Counted from the stretch's first letter, positions 53,001 to 63,053 are shown. The stretch is DNA of 64,000 nt from an uncultured Victivallales bacterium (GCA_934661375.1 CAKUJH010000014.1:19562-83561), one strand, 5' to 3'. The notes: generated by a model from the letters alone, not told the origin. Numbers and translations: made by a program.

Positions 53001-54728
53001 TCACAGCGTTTCCGAAGCGTTTTCAGCCGTATTCCAGGAAACGTACCCGTTTTCTTTCATGAACCGGAGAAAATCACTGAAAAATGCCGCGGAGACAGGC
53101 TTTTCCCAGCTGGCGTTCACCAGGTTCAGGATCTGTTCCGCGGTACGGGAGCCATCCGCCCATGCCATGGCGTCATCCACCCAGCGCGGCGCGCTCCAGC
53201 CGGAAAACAATGAAGACAGCTCCGGGTATTGTGCTTCGGCGTGACACCAGAATTTTTCAAAAGCGAAGAAACCGCGGAACTGTTTCACCGGGATGATTCC
53301 GCGCAGAAATTCCGATTTTTCCGTAATGGACACAGGGGATTCCGCCATTTGCAGGGATTGCAGAAAGCGGTCCAGTTCCTGCTGTTCCGCCGGGACGGAA
53401 ACCAGACTTCGGACCGAACGCATCCGCTGATTGGCGACAGCCGCGTCCGTCTTCCTTGCCAGGTCATAATCCCGTGAAAGCTGTGCCGCCGTTTTGGCTT
53501 CCGGCAATCCGGCATTGACCAGAAATGCGACATATTCCCTGACTGTCTGAAAGGTGTCTTCCAGTAGCTCCGGATCAATTCTGTCCGGAGTGTCGGCGGA
53601 ATTATGGTAATTGGGATCCGCCAGAAATTCCAGGGAAAGAATTGCGGTCCCGAAAAACGGTTCACACAGCGAAGAATCATTGCCGGTGATCTGTCCGAAG
53701 TAAGCGGAAAAACCGTGTTTTTTCAGGAAATGCTGCACCAGCGGCGTGGCAAAAGTCGGATACGAAGGCGCGCCGTCACCGACAAAAGCAGTCCGGTCCA
53801 GCGAAACGCCGACCATGTCGGTATTCAGTCCGGCGACCATTTTCGGGAAACTTTTTCTGGTATTCAGCCAAGCTTGCAGACTTTTGCATTCATGAGTGAA
53901 CATCAGCCGGATTCCGCGTTTGCGCGGCATGGCGGAAAGTTCTTTGACCGTCGCCAGCATTTCCGCCGCGCCGCTGGCATTGTCGTTCGCTCCGGCTTCG
54001 AAAAGATGTCCGGTCAGAACGATTTCTTCATCGGTTTCGCCCGGCAGCAGTCCGGAGACCACCGGAATTTTTCCGGCGGAAATTTCCGCTTCCACTTTCG
54101 CATGAAGAACAACTTTTCCGTTTTCACGAAGCTGCCGCATCAGGAATTTTCCCTGATTCGGCGACAGGGAAAATCCGAACGGGTTTTCCGGAACCTGCCA
54201 GAACGGAATCTGATAATTGCACCATTGGCAGGCGTTGTCCAGATATTCAAAGCCGGGTTTGCCCTGATACGGACTTTGCAGTCCGGCGCAGACAACTCCC
54301 GCGGCTCCGCGTTTGAACAGTGCGAGCGTTTCGTTCATCTGGACCAGATGATCCGGGAAGAAAACGATTTTTCCTGCGACGTCTTCCGCATCCGGCAGAA
54401 CCATTTCCGCCGTGATGTCCGCCGCCCGGCTGTACTGCATCAGAGAGCAGGGGACATCCGTAAAAGAGCAGATTTCCTGTTCGGTTCCATCCGGCAGAAC
54501 CAGATCCAATACCGCCTGTTCCGGATTCCAGCAGAGCGGCATGAGCCAGCCGCCGAAATCCGTAATGCCGTCCGAGGGAAACCATTCGGTCGTTACCTGT
54601 TTCAGATGAAGTTCACGCATCAGATTTTCCATAAGTGTGCAGGTATTCCGCATGGCGTCGTATGAAAAGAAACGGTCGCTTTCATTTATTTTCCGGATAC
54701 AGGAAAGCATATATTGTGAAAGGCTCAT
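53001..54728 (-). CDS. M28-family zinc aminopeptidase-like protein
   Basis: 575 residues. An N-terminal domain with a PA-like insert (about 120-200: AGKIVFFPDH, FKRGAAGVVCAG), then the M28 core: TGHLFEAGANDNASGAAEML (His and Asp metal ligands), FTHECKSL, LNTDMVGVS and HNSADTPDRIDPE (last His). No signal peptide, so probably cytoplasmic. The last 130 residues form an extra helical domain. The DUF4910-type aminopeptidases are the nearest picture. AGGAGG site and its own promoter. Confidence 0.85.
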   Translation of the reverse strand: MSLSQYMLSCIRKINESDRFFSYDAMRNTCTLMENLMRELHLKQVTTEWFPSDGITDFGGWLMPLCWNPEQAVLDLVLPDGTEQEICSFTDVPCSLMQYSRAADITAEMVLPDAEDVAGKIVFFPDHLVQMNETLALFKRGAAGVVCAGLQSPYQGKPGFEYLDNACQWCNYQIPFWQVPENPFGFSLSPNQGKFLMRQLRENGKVVLHAKVEAEISAGKIPVVSGLLPGETDEEIVLTGHLFEAGANDNASGAAEMLATVKELSAMPRKRGIRLMFTHECKSLQAWLNTRKSFPKMVAGLNTDMVGVSLDRTAFVGDGAPSYPTFATPLVQHFLKKHGFSAYFGQITGNDSSLCEPFFGTAILSLEFLADPNYHNSADTPDRIDPELLEDTFQTVREYVAFLVNAGLPEAKTAAQLSRDYDLARKTDAAVANQRMRSVRSLVSVPAEQQELDRFLQSLQMAESPVSITEKSEFLRGIIPVKQFRGFFAFEKFWCHAEAQYPELSSLFSGWSAPRWVDDAMAWADGSRTAEQILNLVNASWEKPVSAAFFSDFLRFMKENGYVSWNTAENASETL

Positions 54729-54796
54729 TTTTCCTCCTGGCTGTTGTTGTCCGGCAAAAAATTCCGGTGTTCAGGTTTCAGAAGCATTTGACTGGA

Positions 54797-54825
54797 ACAA
54801 TAGCATCTTTGGGGAACTTTTTCAA
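54797..54825 (-). promoter_or_regulatory. Candidate promoter of the M28 peptidase gene
   Basis: Minus strand TTGAAA (54820-54825), 17-bp spacer, TATTGT (54797-54802), about 69 nt before the ATG. Confidence 0.5.
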
Positions 54826-54906
54826 CTTTATTCCGAAAGAACGTACTGAAAAAAGACAGAAAAACATCCGGCGGGGAAAACAAGCGGAGTTTTTCGCATA
54901 AACGGG

Positions 54907-54935
54907 TTGACAAAAAAAGATTCAGAGGTTACATT
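54907..54935 (+). promoter_or_regulatory. Promoter of lepA
   Basis: TTGACA (54907-54912), 17-bp spacer, TACATT (54930-54935). Start of transcription near 54942. This also shows that the in-frame TTG at 54907 is a -35 box and not a start codon. Confidence 0.75.
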
Positions 54936-54969
54936 ACCCGCTGAACTTATATATAAAGGCGAATCATCC

Positions 54970-56778
54970 ATGGGCGAATTGAACAAAATACGGAATTTTT
55001 CCATTATTGCACATATTGACCACGGCAAATCCACGCTGGCGGATCGTCTGCTGGAAGCAACCCATACCATTGAGAAACGGGATCTGGTTCACGCGCAGCT
55101 TCTGGACGCCATGGATTTGGAACAGGAGCGCGGGATCACGATCAAAGCACATCCTGTGCGCATGATGTATCAGGCATCCGACGGAGTGGAATATGAACTG
55201 AACCTGATTGACACTCCGGGGCATGTGGACTTTTCCTACGAAGTCAGCCGTTCCCTGGCGGCGTGCGAAGGCGCACTGCTGCTGATCGACGCGACCCAGG
55301 GTGTTCAGGCACAGACCGTTGCCAACGTCAATCTTGCGTTCAAACACAATCTGGCGGTCATTCCGCTGATCAACAAGATCGACTTGCCCGCCGCAGACCT
55401 GGATCTCTGTTTCGATCAGATGGAGGAGATTCTGATGATTCCGCGGGAAGAAGCTCTGCTGGTTTCCGCCAAAGACGGCACCGGGGTGCCGGAAGTTCTG
55501 GAAGCAATTGTCAAACGCATTCCGCCGCCGAAAAGCAGCGGGGACAAACGCCCCAGCGCGCTCGTTTTCGATTCCATTTATGATGCCTACCGCGGCGTTG
55601 TTACGTATGTGCGTGTTTTTGAAGGCGCATTCAAACCCGGTTCAAAACTGCGGATTTACAGTACCGGGCTGGAAAGCGAAATCAAGGAAGTCGGTGTGTT
55701 CACTCCGGAAATGAAGGTGCAGAAAGAACTTGCCGCCGGTTCGGTGGGGTATATCATCCCGAACATCAAATCACCTTCCGATACGCGGATCGGTGATACC
55801 ATGACGGATGCCGCCAACCCCTGCGCGGAACCGCTGCCCGGTTTTCAGGAAAGCCGTCCGATGGTGTTCAGCGGTATTTACCCGATTGACACTGCGGACT
55901 ACGAACAGCTCAAATTCAGCATGGCGAAACTTCAGCTCAACGACGCAGCATTCCAGTATCAGGCGGAAACGTCCGCTGCGCTGGGATTCGGTTTCCGCTG
56001 CGGCTTCCTCGGTCTGCTGCACATGGAAATCATTCAGGAACGTCTGCGCCGCGAATACAACATGGACATCATTGCCACATATCCGAGCGTGATTTATCAT
56101 GTGTATCTGAATAACGGCAAAATGATTGATGTGGACAACCCGGTGCATCTGCCCGATCCTTCGGAGATTCAGCGGATTGAAGAACCGCTCATCAATGCGA
56201 AAATCATGATTCCCACCACATACATGGGCGATATCATGAATCTCATCATGCAGAAACGCGGAATCTGCACCAATACGGAAAATGTGGACGCCCGGCATGT
56301 CATGCTGACCGCCCGCATTCCGATGCACGAAATTCTGATCGATTTTCATGACCGCCTCAAATCTCTGACCCGCGGATACGGCAGCATGGACTATGAACCT
56401 GCCGGTTATCAGGCGGAAAAACTGGTCAAGCTGGACATGCTGGTCAACGGTGAACCCGTGGATGCTTTCGCCACGATCGTTCATGCCGACCGTGCGTATG
56501 AGCGCGGCAGAATGCTGGCGGAACGTCTTGCCAAAGCCATTCCGATGCACCAGTTCCAGATTGCGGTTCAGGCGGCGATCGGCGGCAAGGTCATTGCCCG
56601 CGAAACGGTCCGTTCTCTGCGGAAAAACGTGCTTGCCAAGTGTTACGGCGGCGACATCACACGTAAACGCAAACTGCTGGAAAAACAGAAGGAAGGCAAG
56701 AAGCGGATGAAACAGATCGGTCAGGTCAACATCCCGCAGGAAGCCTTCGTGGAAATCCTGAAAACCAATCAGGAATAA
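54970..56778 (+). CDS. lepA: Elongation factor 4 (LepA)
   Basis: 602 residues, the usual LepA length. G1 AHIDHGKST, G2 with RGITIKAHPVRM, G3 DTPGHVDF, G4 NKIDLPAA; then domain II, domain III, domain V and the LepA-specific C-terminal domain ending RKRKLLEKQKEGKKRMKQIG. A ribosomal GTPase that acts during stress or initiation. The ATG at 54970 has AAAGGCG upstream and begins MGELNKIRNFSIIAHIDHGK as in other LepA proteins. Confidence 0.97.
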   Translation: MGELNKIRNFSIIAHIDHGKSTLADRLLEATHTIEKRDLVHAQLLDAMDLEQERGITIKAHPVRMMYQASDGVEYELNLIDTPGHVDFSYEVSRSLAACEGALLLIDATQGVQAQTVANVNLAFKHNLAVIPLINKIDLPAADLDLCFDQMEEILMIPREEALLVSAKDGTGVPEVLEAIVKRIPPPKSSGDKRPSALVFDSIYDAYRGVVTYVRVFEGAFKPGSKLRIYSTGLESEIKEVGVFTPEMKVQKELAAGSVGYIIPNIKSPSDTRIGDTMTDAANPCAEPLPGFQESRPMVFSGIYPIDTADYEQLKFSMAKLQLNDAAFQYQAETSAALGFGFRCGFLGLLHMEIIQERLRREYNMDIIATYPSVIYHVYLNNGKMIDVDNPVHLPDPSEIQRIEEPLINAKIMIPTTYMGDIMNLIMQKRGICTNTENVDARHVMLTARIPMHEILIDFHDRLKSLTRGYGSMDYEPAGYQAEKLVKLDMLVNGEPVDAFATIVHADRAYERGRMLAERLAKAIPMHQFQIAVQAAIGGKVIARETVRSLRKNVLAKCYGGDITRKRKLLEKQKEGKKRMKQIGQVNIPQEAFVEILKTNQE

Positions 56779-56803
56779 GGGCATCCGGTCCCGGAAAGGA
56801 AAT

Positions 56804-58615
56804 ATGACGGAACGCATTGACGCAAGGCATTCTGATTTTTCCGGGCAGGGGAGCTGGATCCCCGGAGCTGTGCTGCTGATCTGTGCTTTGCTGTGGAACC
56901 CCTCGCTTTACTGGTCATTCGGAAAAGCGGGAGCGTTTCCGCTGTTCACTGCCGGTGCGCTGGGTCTGATCAGTGCCGGTCTGTTGCTTTTTCCGGCGGT
57001 TCGTGCGGAACTTTTTGTCCGGCGTCTGAAAACCTGGGTTCTGGCTGCCTGGATCGGTTTCCTGCTGCTGATTCTGTTTCATTTTGTTCTCAATCCCCGG
57101 TTGAGTCTGACGCATCTGGGGATGTGTCTGGTCTGGCTGACGGTGCCGGGACTGGTCTGTGAACAGTATTCGTTCTTCCGGAAATTTCTGTCGGGCTTCA
57201 TTGCTTTCCTCGGAGTCTTCAACCTGTTGTACTGTCTGACCGCGTACTGTGTCCGCGGAATCGGTTTCTGGGAACCGGGCATCACCGGCAATGTCAACTG
57301 GACCGCCTCCCTGGTGGTGATGAGCACCCCGTTTCAGCTGATGTTCTGCCGGAAACTGGAATCGCGCGGACGCTTTCCGTGGCTTTCTGTGCTGGCGGTG
57401 ATGGTCAATGCCGCGGTTCTGCTTCGCATCGGTTCCAAGGGGGCGGTCTGCGCCGCCGTGCTGACCGGTCTGGTCTACGGCTGGCTGCGCGCTTCAGGAA
57501 AATGGCGGAAACTTCTGTGCGGCATTGTGCTGGCGGCGATGCTGGGGGGCGGCTTCTGGCTGTCCCGGAACACCGATGCGGTCAGCCGCTTCATGATGGA
57601 TGACGGCCGAGTGATGCTGTACGAAGGCGCAGTTTCCCTGATTGCGGAATATCCGCTGTTCGGGACGGGACAGGCGGGTTTTGAAAATGAATTCATGCGG
57701 CACCGTCCGCTGGAGTATTTCAGCATACTGAATCCAGCCGCCCGCTCAAATCATCCGCACAGCCACCTGCTTTACATCGCGGGTTCCTGGGGAATTTTCG
57801 GGCTGATCTGCTGGGGTATTCTGCTGTTTGCTCCCTTGTGGCAGGCAGCACGGAAATTATACCGGCGCGAAACGCTGCCGCCGCTGACCGTGCTGTGTTT
57901 CCTGACTGTGCTGTATGCGTTTTTTCATGGCAGTCTGGATCTGATCTGGATTTCCTGGCCGACTTATCTGATCGCATTGCTGTGTCTGGGGATGCTCTGG
58001 CATGAATTTCTCCTGAATCCGGAACCGGAGAGTGTGCGGGTTCCGCCGCTTCGGAAAATACTGGCTCCGGCGGCGGGGGCCGCGCTGATGGTTTGCGGAA
58101 TTGTGGTCGCCGGACAGTCCGCCTGGGCAGCCTGTTCGGTGCAGCGTCTGTATTCTGTTCCGATGACTGCTGTTGAGCAGGAGGAAATCATCCGCCGGAT
58201 GGCTCGCTGGTGTCCGGCGGATTATCAGGCGAATTTTGCGGTTCTGCGTCTGCTGGAAAAAAGAATCCGGAAACCGGAATTGAGTGTGCTGGTGGCGGAT
58301 GCCATGCTGAAATCCAATATCCCGAATTATCCCGGACTGCACATGGGACGCGCCAATGCACTGATGCGTCTGGGGCGTTTTCAGGAAGCGATTGCGGATT
58401 ATCAGACGGAAGCGGAACTGTTTCCGCTGACCTTGCGCCCAGTCTACAATATGGTGGTGGCGGCGCGGATGATGCGTGATTTTCCGCAGGCAGCCCGGTA
58501 CGAGGAGGAACTTCAGCGCAGAATGAAACTGCGGGGAGTGGATTCCGCCATGCTCCGGAAGATTCTGACCGGTGATTCCAAATACGATCTGCGGATTCGG
58601 GAAATCCCGCAGTAA
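56804..58615 (+). CDS. O-antigen ligase-like polytopic membrane protein with TPR-like C-terminus
   Basis: 603 residues. About eleven membrane helices in 20-445. The long periplasmic loop has FGTGQAGFENEFMRHRPL and NHPHSHLLYIAGSWGIFGL, with the His-rich segment seen in Wzy/WaaL-type O-antigen ligases (PF04932). The last 130 residues are TPR-like (ANALMRLGRFQEAIADYQTE; NMVVAARMMRDFPQAARYEE). It may ligate or polymerise the glycan exported by the operon at 1-5 kb, though it lies far from it. AAAGGA before the start. Confidence 0.85.
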   Translation: MTERIDARHSDFSGQGSWIPGAVLLICALLWNPSLYWSFGKAGAFPLFTAGALGLISAGLLLFPAVRAELFVRRLKTWVLAAWIGFLLLILFHFVLNPRLSLTHLGMCLVWLTVPGLVCEQYSFFRKFLSGFIAFLGVFNLLYCLTAYCVRGIGFWEPGITGNVNWTASLVVMSTPFQLMFCRKLESRGRFPWLSVLAVMVNAAVLLRIGSKGAVCAAVLTGLVYGWLRASGKWRKLLCGIVLAAMLGGGFWLSRNTDAVSRFMMDDGRVMLYEGAVSLIAEYPLFGTGQAGFENEFMRHRPLEYFSILNPAARSNHPHSHLLYIAGSWGIFGLICWGILLFAPLWQAARKLYRRETLPPLTVLCFLTVLYAFFHGSLDLIWISWPTYLIALLCLGMLWHEFLLNPEPESVRVPPLRKILAPAAGAALMVCGIVVAGQSAWAACSVQRLYSVPMTAVEQEEIIRRMARWCPADYQANFAVLRLLEKRIRKPELSVLVADAMLKSNIPNYPGLHMGRANALMRLGRFQEAIADYQTEAELFPLTLRPVYNMVVAARMMRDFPQAARYEEELQRRMKLRGVDSAMLRKILTGDSKYDLRIREIPQ

Positions 58616-58621
58616 CGTCAA

Positions 58622-60178
58622 TCAGGCGTTGACACGCAATTTGCGCATAGCGGGACCAATCCATGCCGGAAAATCATCGGCAATCCAGCCGCGCGAACCG
58701 ATCGGTGCCGCCTGTTCCGCCGCATATCCATGCAGAAAAACCGCAGTCCGGACAGCATCGAAGATATTCAGCTGCCGGTTCAGCAGAAATGCACCGGTCA
58801 TTCCGGAAAGCAGATCGCCGGTTCCTGCCGTTGCCAGCGCGGGACAGCCGCTCAGATTCACCGAACAGCGTCCGTCCGGAGCTGTTACCAATGTCCGCGC
58901 TCCTTTACTGACTACATAGGCATTCAGTCTTTTTGCGGTTTCCACTGCCAGTGCGGCACGGGAATAATCTTCGGATTTGAGTTTCAGCATGTCCGTCAGA
59001 CGTTTCAGTTCTCCTGCATGTGGTGTCAGAACCGTGGCTTTGCGGCGGGCTTGCAGGAGTTCCACCCATTCCGGATGCCGGGACAGCAGATTCAGCGCAT
59101 CCGCATCCAGCAGAAGCGGCAGTTCCAGCGGCAGCAGCCGTTCCACAAAATCCGCGCATCCCGGTTCACTTCCGATTCCCGGTCCGATCACCAATGCCCC
59201 AGCTTTGTCCAGCATGGGCAGCAAGGCTTCCGCAGATTCCGCCGAGAAAAAACCGCTGCTTCCCGGCAGTCTGCGGACGATCAGGGCTTTGGGCACAGAC
59301 GCATAAAACTCTGCCTGTTCCGGCAGCCAGCAGGAGACCAGACCCGCGCCGGAACGCAATGCTGCTTCCGAAGCCAGCAGCGGTGCGCCGGGGTACAGAC
59401 GGCATCCGCCCGCAATGAATAAATGACCGCGTGTATACTTATGCGCGTCAAAGTCTTCCCGTTTCAGAAAATTTTTGACATCCTGCGCTCCTGTGCAGTC
59501 CTGCGTATCCGGCAGGTCCGAATAAAAAGCGGCGGGAATGCCGATGTCCACGGTGCGCAGCAGTCCGGTGCAGTGAATTCCGGCGGCTGAAAACATTCCG
59601 GTTTTGGGCGCAGCCATGGTAACAGTCAGATCCGCAATGACGGCATCCGGATCCGCTTTCCCGGAATCGGCATCCAGACCGGACGGAATATCCAGGGCAA
59701 TGACCGGCAGACCGGAACGGTTGACAGCGGCGCACCAGGCGCGGTATGGTTCACGCAGTGTACCGTGAAATCCCGTGCCGAGCAGACCGTCGATCACCAC
59801 CGTGCGGGAATCGGCAAGGTCATTTTTCGACAGGGAATAGGAAACATCGCAGCGCAGATTCATGGGAAGACGCTGAAACATGGTCAGGGCGTCTCCTGAA
59901 AGCCGGGATTCATGTGAAATGCAGTGCAGAGACACCGTATATCCCATATCGGCGAGCAGTTTTGCGACCACAAAAGCGTCGCCGCCGTTGTTTCCTTTGC
60001 CGGCGAGAACAACGATTTTCGGCATGGGATTTCCCAACCCGGTTTCGGTCAGCCAGTCCAGAATGACGCCGCCTGCCAGCAGACCGGCGGTATTCATCAG
60101 ATGCTCTCCGGAAATGCCGCATTCCCGAATGGTGCGCTGATCCAATTCATGCATTTGAGTTCCCGAAACCGCTTTCAT
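58622..60178 (-). CDS. nnr: Bifunctional NAD(P)H-hydrate epimerase/dehydratase
   Basis: 518 residues. N-terminal YjeF_N epimerase (about 1-210: VLAGKGNNGGDAFVVAKLLA and LDIPSGLDADSG) fused to a ribokinase-like dehydratase (about 230-515: GHLFIAGGCRLYPGA, LTPHAGELKRL, ATAGTGDLLSGMTGAFL). It repairs the damaged cofactors NADHX and NADPHX. Strong AAGGAGG site. Converges on the O-antigen ligase-like gene with only 6 nt between the stops. Confidence 0.95.
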   Translation of the reverse strand: MKAVSGTQMHELDQRTIRECGISGEHLMNTAGLLAGGVILDWLTETGLGNPMPKIVVLAGKGNNGGDAFVVAKLLADMGYTVSLHCISHESRLSGDALTMFQRLPMNLRCDVSYSLSKNDLADSRTVVIDGLLGTGFHGTLREPYRAWCAAVNRSGLPVIALDIPSGLDADSGKADPDAVIADLTVTMAAPKTGMFSAAGIHCTGLLRTVDIGIPAAFYSDLPDTQDCTGAQDVKNFLKREDFDAHKYTRGHLFIAGGCRLYPGAPLLASEAALRSGAGLVSCWLPEQAEFYASVPKALIVRRLPGSSGFFSAESAEALLPMLDKAGALVIGPGIGSEPGCADFVERLLPLELPLLLDADALNLLSRHPEWVELLQARRKATVLTPHAGELKRLTDMLKLKSEDYSRAALAVETAKRLNAYVVSKGARTLVTAPDGRCSVNLSGCPALATAGTGDLLSGMTGAFLLNRQLNIFDAVRTAVFLHGYAAEQAAPIGSRGWIADDFPAWIGPAMRKLRVNA

Positions 60179-60216
60179 GCCGCCTCCTTGTTTTCAGAAA
60201 ATAACCGTTGTTCTTT

Positions 60217-61167
60217 TCAGGAATCCAGCGGAAAGGAAATATCCGCAATGTCCGGATGATCCGTCAGCAGCATGACCAGCCGGTCAAATCCCAGGGCAGA
60301 ACCGGCGCAGGGCGGGAACCCATGATCAATGGCTTCCAGAAAAGCCGTCGGTTCCGGATATTCCGCCAGATGCTGTTCCCGGCGGGTCTGGGAAAAACGT
60401 TCAAAGCGTTCACGCTGAATTTTCGGGTCAATCAATTCGCCGTACGTGTTGGCGAGTTCAATTCCGCCGAGATAGATTTCCCAGCGTTCGACCAGCGAAG
60501 GATCGGCAGGTTTCGGCCGGGCAAATGCTCCGAAGCGCACCGGATAATCAATCAGTACGCAGGGACGATCCTTCGGCAGTTTCGGTTCAACCTGATCCAC
60601 CAGAACCAGTTCAAACAATCCTTCCTCTTCCGCGCATTGATTCGCGCTTTTTCCTGCGAACCGCCGGAATGCTTCCCGCACCGGAATGATTTCCAGTTTT
60701 TCCAGAGAAATGGTTTCTCCGTTGAACCGGAAGGAGGAATCTCCATGGAGACCGCGGCAGACCGACAGCAGAAAACTCTGTGTGAATTCCAGCAGCTGAA
60801 GATAATCCGCTCCCGTCTGATAAAACTCCAGCATGGTGAATTCCTGCCGGTGCCGGCGTCCGTTTTCTCCGCTGCGGAAACAGGGTCCCAGCTGATAAAT
60901 GCGCTCCATGCCAGCGGCAAGCAGACGCTTCATCTGAAGTTCGGGAGACGTTCGGAGAAAGAATCCGTCCGCTTTCGGAGCTTCGATATATTCCTCTGCT
61001 GCGGGTGCAATGATTCCGACAGGCGTTTCGACTTCAACAAAACGCGCCGCATCGAAGGCGGCGCGTAAAAGGGACGCAATTTTTGCCCGGACGGGAAGAT
61101 TCCGCGCCACGGACAAAAGGCGTTCGTATGAAGTCGTCGGCTCAACCTTTGCTGACGCGTTCGGCAT
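60217..61167 (-). CDS. epmA: Elongation factor P beta-lysine ligase
   Basis: 316 residues from the ATG at 61167. Class II aminoacyl-tRNA synthetase core without anticodon domain: FVEVETPVG (motif 1), LRTSPELQMKRLLAAGMERI and FRSGENGRRHRQEFTMLEFY (motif 2), and a motif 3 with GSALGFDRLVML. This is EpmA/PoxA, which attaches beta-lysine to EF-P. It overlaps the EF-P gene by 26 nt on the same strand, a direct link to its substrate. Confidence 0.92.
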   Translation of the reverse strand: MPNASAKVEPTTSYERLLSVARNLPVRAKIASLLRAAFDAARFVEVETPVGIIAPAAEEYIEAPKADGFFLRTSPELQMKRLLAAGMERIYQLGPCFRSGENGRRHRQEFTMLEFYQTGADYLQLLEFTQSFLLSVCRGLHGDSSFRFNGETISLEKLEIIPVREAFRRFAGKSANQCAEEEGLFELVLVDQVEPKLPKDRPCVLIDYPVRFGAFARPKPADPSLVERWEIYLGGIELANTYGELIDPKIQRERFERFSQTRREQHLAEYPEPTAFLEAIDHGFPPCAGSALGFDRLVMLLTDHPDIADISFPLDS

Positions 61168-61717
61168 AGCCACCGGTCCGGGTGTCAACCTTGATGGTGT
61201 CGCCCTGATTGATGAACAGAGGAACCATCAGTTCATAACCGTTATCCAGTTTGGCAGGCTTCATCACGTTGGAGGAAGCCGTGTCGCCGCGGGCGCCGGG
61301 TTCAGTTTCCGCAACCACGCGGGTGATGAAGGTCGGCAGGGTGATGTCAATCGGTTTGCCGTTGAAGAACAGCACGTTGCAGACCATGTCGTCCAGCAGG
61401 AAGTAAGTGCGGTCGCCCAGCTGTTCCGCAGTGATCTGAATTTCTTCATACGTTTCGGAATCGCTGAAAATGTAGTTGCTGCCGTCATGGTAGGAATAGT
61501 GCATTTCGCGTTCTTCCAGATTCGGCACATCCACTTTGTCCACCGGACGGAACGTGCGGTCCATGGAACTGCCGTTCACCATGTTTTTGAGACGGCAGCG
61601 GTAGAGGGCGGTTCCTTTTCCCGGTTTGCAGAATTCAAAGTCGGTGATGGTGTAAGGCACACCTTCAATTTCGATTTTCAAACCTTTTTTCAGATCTGCG
61701 GCAGAATACATATTCAC
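61142..61717 (-). CDS. efp: Elongation factor P
   Basis: 191 residues. Three beta-barrel domains; the modified lysine lies in the tip loop CKPGKGTALY (about Lys33). The central block VCNVLFFNGKPIDITLP and the C-terminal IKVDTRTGGYAERVSKG are standard. EF-P rescues ribosomes at polyproline runs, and modification by EpmA/EpmB is expected. GGAG lies 5 nt before the ATG. Confidence 0.96.
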   Translation of the reverse strand: MNMYSAADLKKGLKIEIEGVPYTITDFEFCKPGKGTALYRCRLKNMVNGSSMDRTFRPVDKVDVPNLEEREMHYSYHDGSNYIFSDSETYEEIQITAEQLGDRTYFLLDDMVCNVLFFNGKPIDITLPTFITRVVAETEPGARGDTASSNVMKPAKLDNGYELMVPLFINQGDTIKVDTRTGGYAERVSKG

Positions 61718-61754
61718 TCCATTGTTTAAGTTGTTCTTCTGTCAAAAGCCGTAT

Positions 61755-61783
61755 AATATATCACGTGAACGGCGAATTTTCAA
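61755..61783 (-). promoter_or_regulatory. Promoter of efp-epmA
   Basis: Minus strand TTGAAA (61778-61783), 17-bp spacer, TATATT (61755-61760). It sits directly after the tyrS stop. Confidence 0.7.
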
Positions 61784-61784
61784 A

Positions 61785-63053
61785 TCACTGCGCAACGATG
61801 CGCTTGATATTCTTTTTTCCCGCTTTGAGGATCGCGCCCCCGGCAGGAATTTCGCTTTTCATCACATTGCGGTCCGCACTGTCAATCCGGATATCGTTCA
61901 GGTAGGCTCCGCCGCCCTGGACCAGACGCCGCGCATCGCCGTTGGATTTGCACAGGCCGGCTTCCACCAGCAGTTTGACAATCCAGATGCCTTCTTCCGG
62001 AATAATGACATTGCAGGTCGGGAGGTCATCCAGCACCGCGGTGTCCGCCTGAATTTTTCCGATTGCACTGCTTGTGGGAATTTTGTTTTCCTTGTCGGCA
62101 AAACCGAATTTCGCACCGGCTCCGAGATATGCCTTCGCAGCTTCTTCCGGAGAATGGGCCAGTGCCGTCGCTTCGTATGCCAGCACTTCTTTGGCTCGGT
62201 TGATGGAGGCTGCGCACAGATGGTCGATTTCATCAATCGGCAGCATGGTGAAGTAAAGCATGAGCTTGCGGACGTCCGCATCATCGGTGTTGCGCCAGAA
62301 CTGATAATAATCAAACACGGAAGTTTTGTTCTTGTCGAGCCAGACTGCGCCGCCGACGGATTTGCCGAATTTCTGTCCGGTGGAGCTGTTCATCAGCAGC
62401 GGCATGGTGAAGCCGTGGACTTCCTGCTGGGAAATGCGCCGGACCAGTTCCGTGCCGGCAGTGATGTTGCCCCACTGATCCTGTCCGCCCATTTCGAGCT
62501 TGCAGTTGTATTTTTTGTTCAGCATGTAGAAGTCGTACGCCTGGAGCAGCATGTAGCTGAATTCGAGGAAGGACAATCCGGTTTCCAGACGCATTTTGAC
62601 CGATTCGGCGGTAAGCATCTTGTTGACGCTGAATTTGGAACCGATATCGCGCAGGAAATCCAGATACCGCATATCGTTAAACCAGTCGGCATTGTTGGCA
62701 AACACGGCATTTTCCGGCGAAATGAACCGGGAAAGCTGTTTCTTGAGACATTCCGCGTTATGGGCGACAACTTCCTTGGAAAGCTGGACGCGCGCCACGC
62801 TTTTTCCGGAAGGATCGCCGATCTGTCCGGTGGCTCCGCCAACCAGCACAATCGGCTTGTGTCCAGCCAGCTGGAGATGACGCATGGCCATGACCGGCAG
62901 AAGATGTCCGACATGAAGACTGTCGCCGGTGGGGTCAAAGCCGACGTAATAATATACCGGACCTTCGGAGAGAAGTTGTTTAATGGCTTCTTCGGAAGTG
63001 TTCTGGTAAATGAACCCGCGGGCTTTCAGGTCCTCAAAGGGGCACGACGACAT
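61785..63053 (-). CDS. tyrS: Tyrosyl-tRNA synthetase
   Basis: 422 residues. Class I signatures HVGH (47-50) and KFGKS (about 232-236), TyrRS pocket YYYVGFDPTGDSLHVGH and YMLLQAYDFY, GGQDQWGNITAG, and a C-terminal S4 RNA-binding domain (ALCKSNGDARRLVQGGGAYL). Charges tRNA-Tyr. AAAGG site; clear promoter upstream. Confidence 0.96.
   Translation of the reverse strand: MSSCPFEDLKARGFIYQNTSEEAIKQLLSEGPVYYYVGFDPTGDSLHVGHLLPVMAMRHLQLAGHKPIVLVGGATGQIGDPSGKSVARVQLSKEVVAHNAECLKKQLSRFISPENAVFANNADWFNDMRYLDFLRDIGSKFSVNKMLTAESVKMRLETGLSFLEFSYMLLQAYDFYMLNKKYNCKLEMGGQDQWGNITAGTELVRRISQQEVHGFTMPLLMNSSTGQKFGKSVGGAVWLDKNKTSVFDYYQFWRNTDDADVRKLMLYFTMLPIDEIDHLCAASINRAKEVLAYEATALAHSPEEAAKAYLGAGAKFGFADKENKIPTSSAIGKIQADTAVLDDLPTCNVIIPEEGIWIVKLLVEAGLCKSNGDARRLVQGGGAYLNDIRIDSADRNVMKSEIPAGGAILKAGKKNIKRIVAQ

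Noticed and set aside
54907..54969. Upstream start of lepA at TTG 54907
   Set aside because: That TTG is part of the -35 box TTGACA; the ATG at 54970 has a ribosome site and fits the family start.
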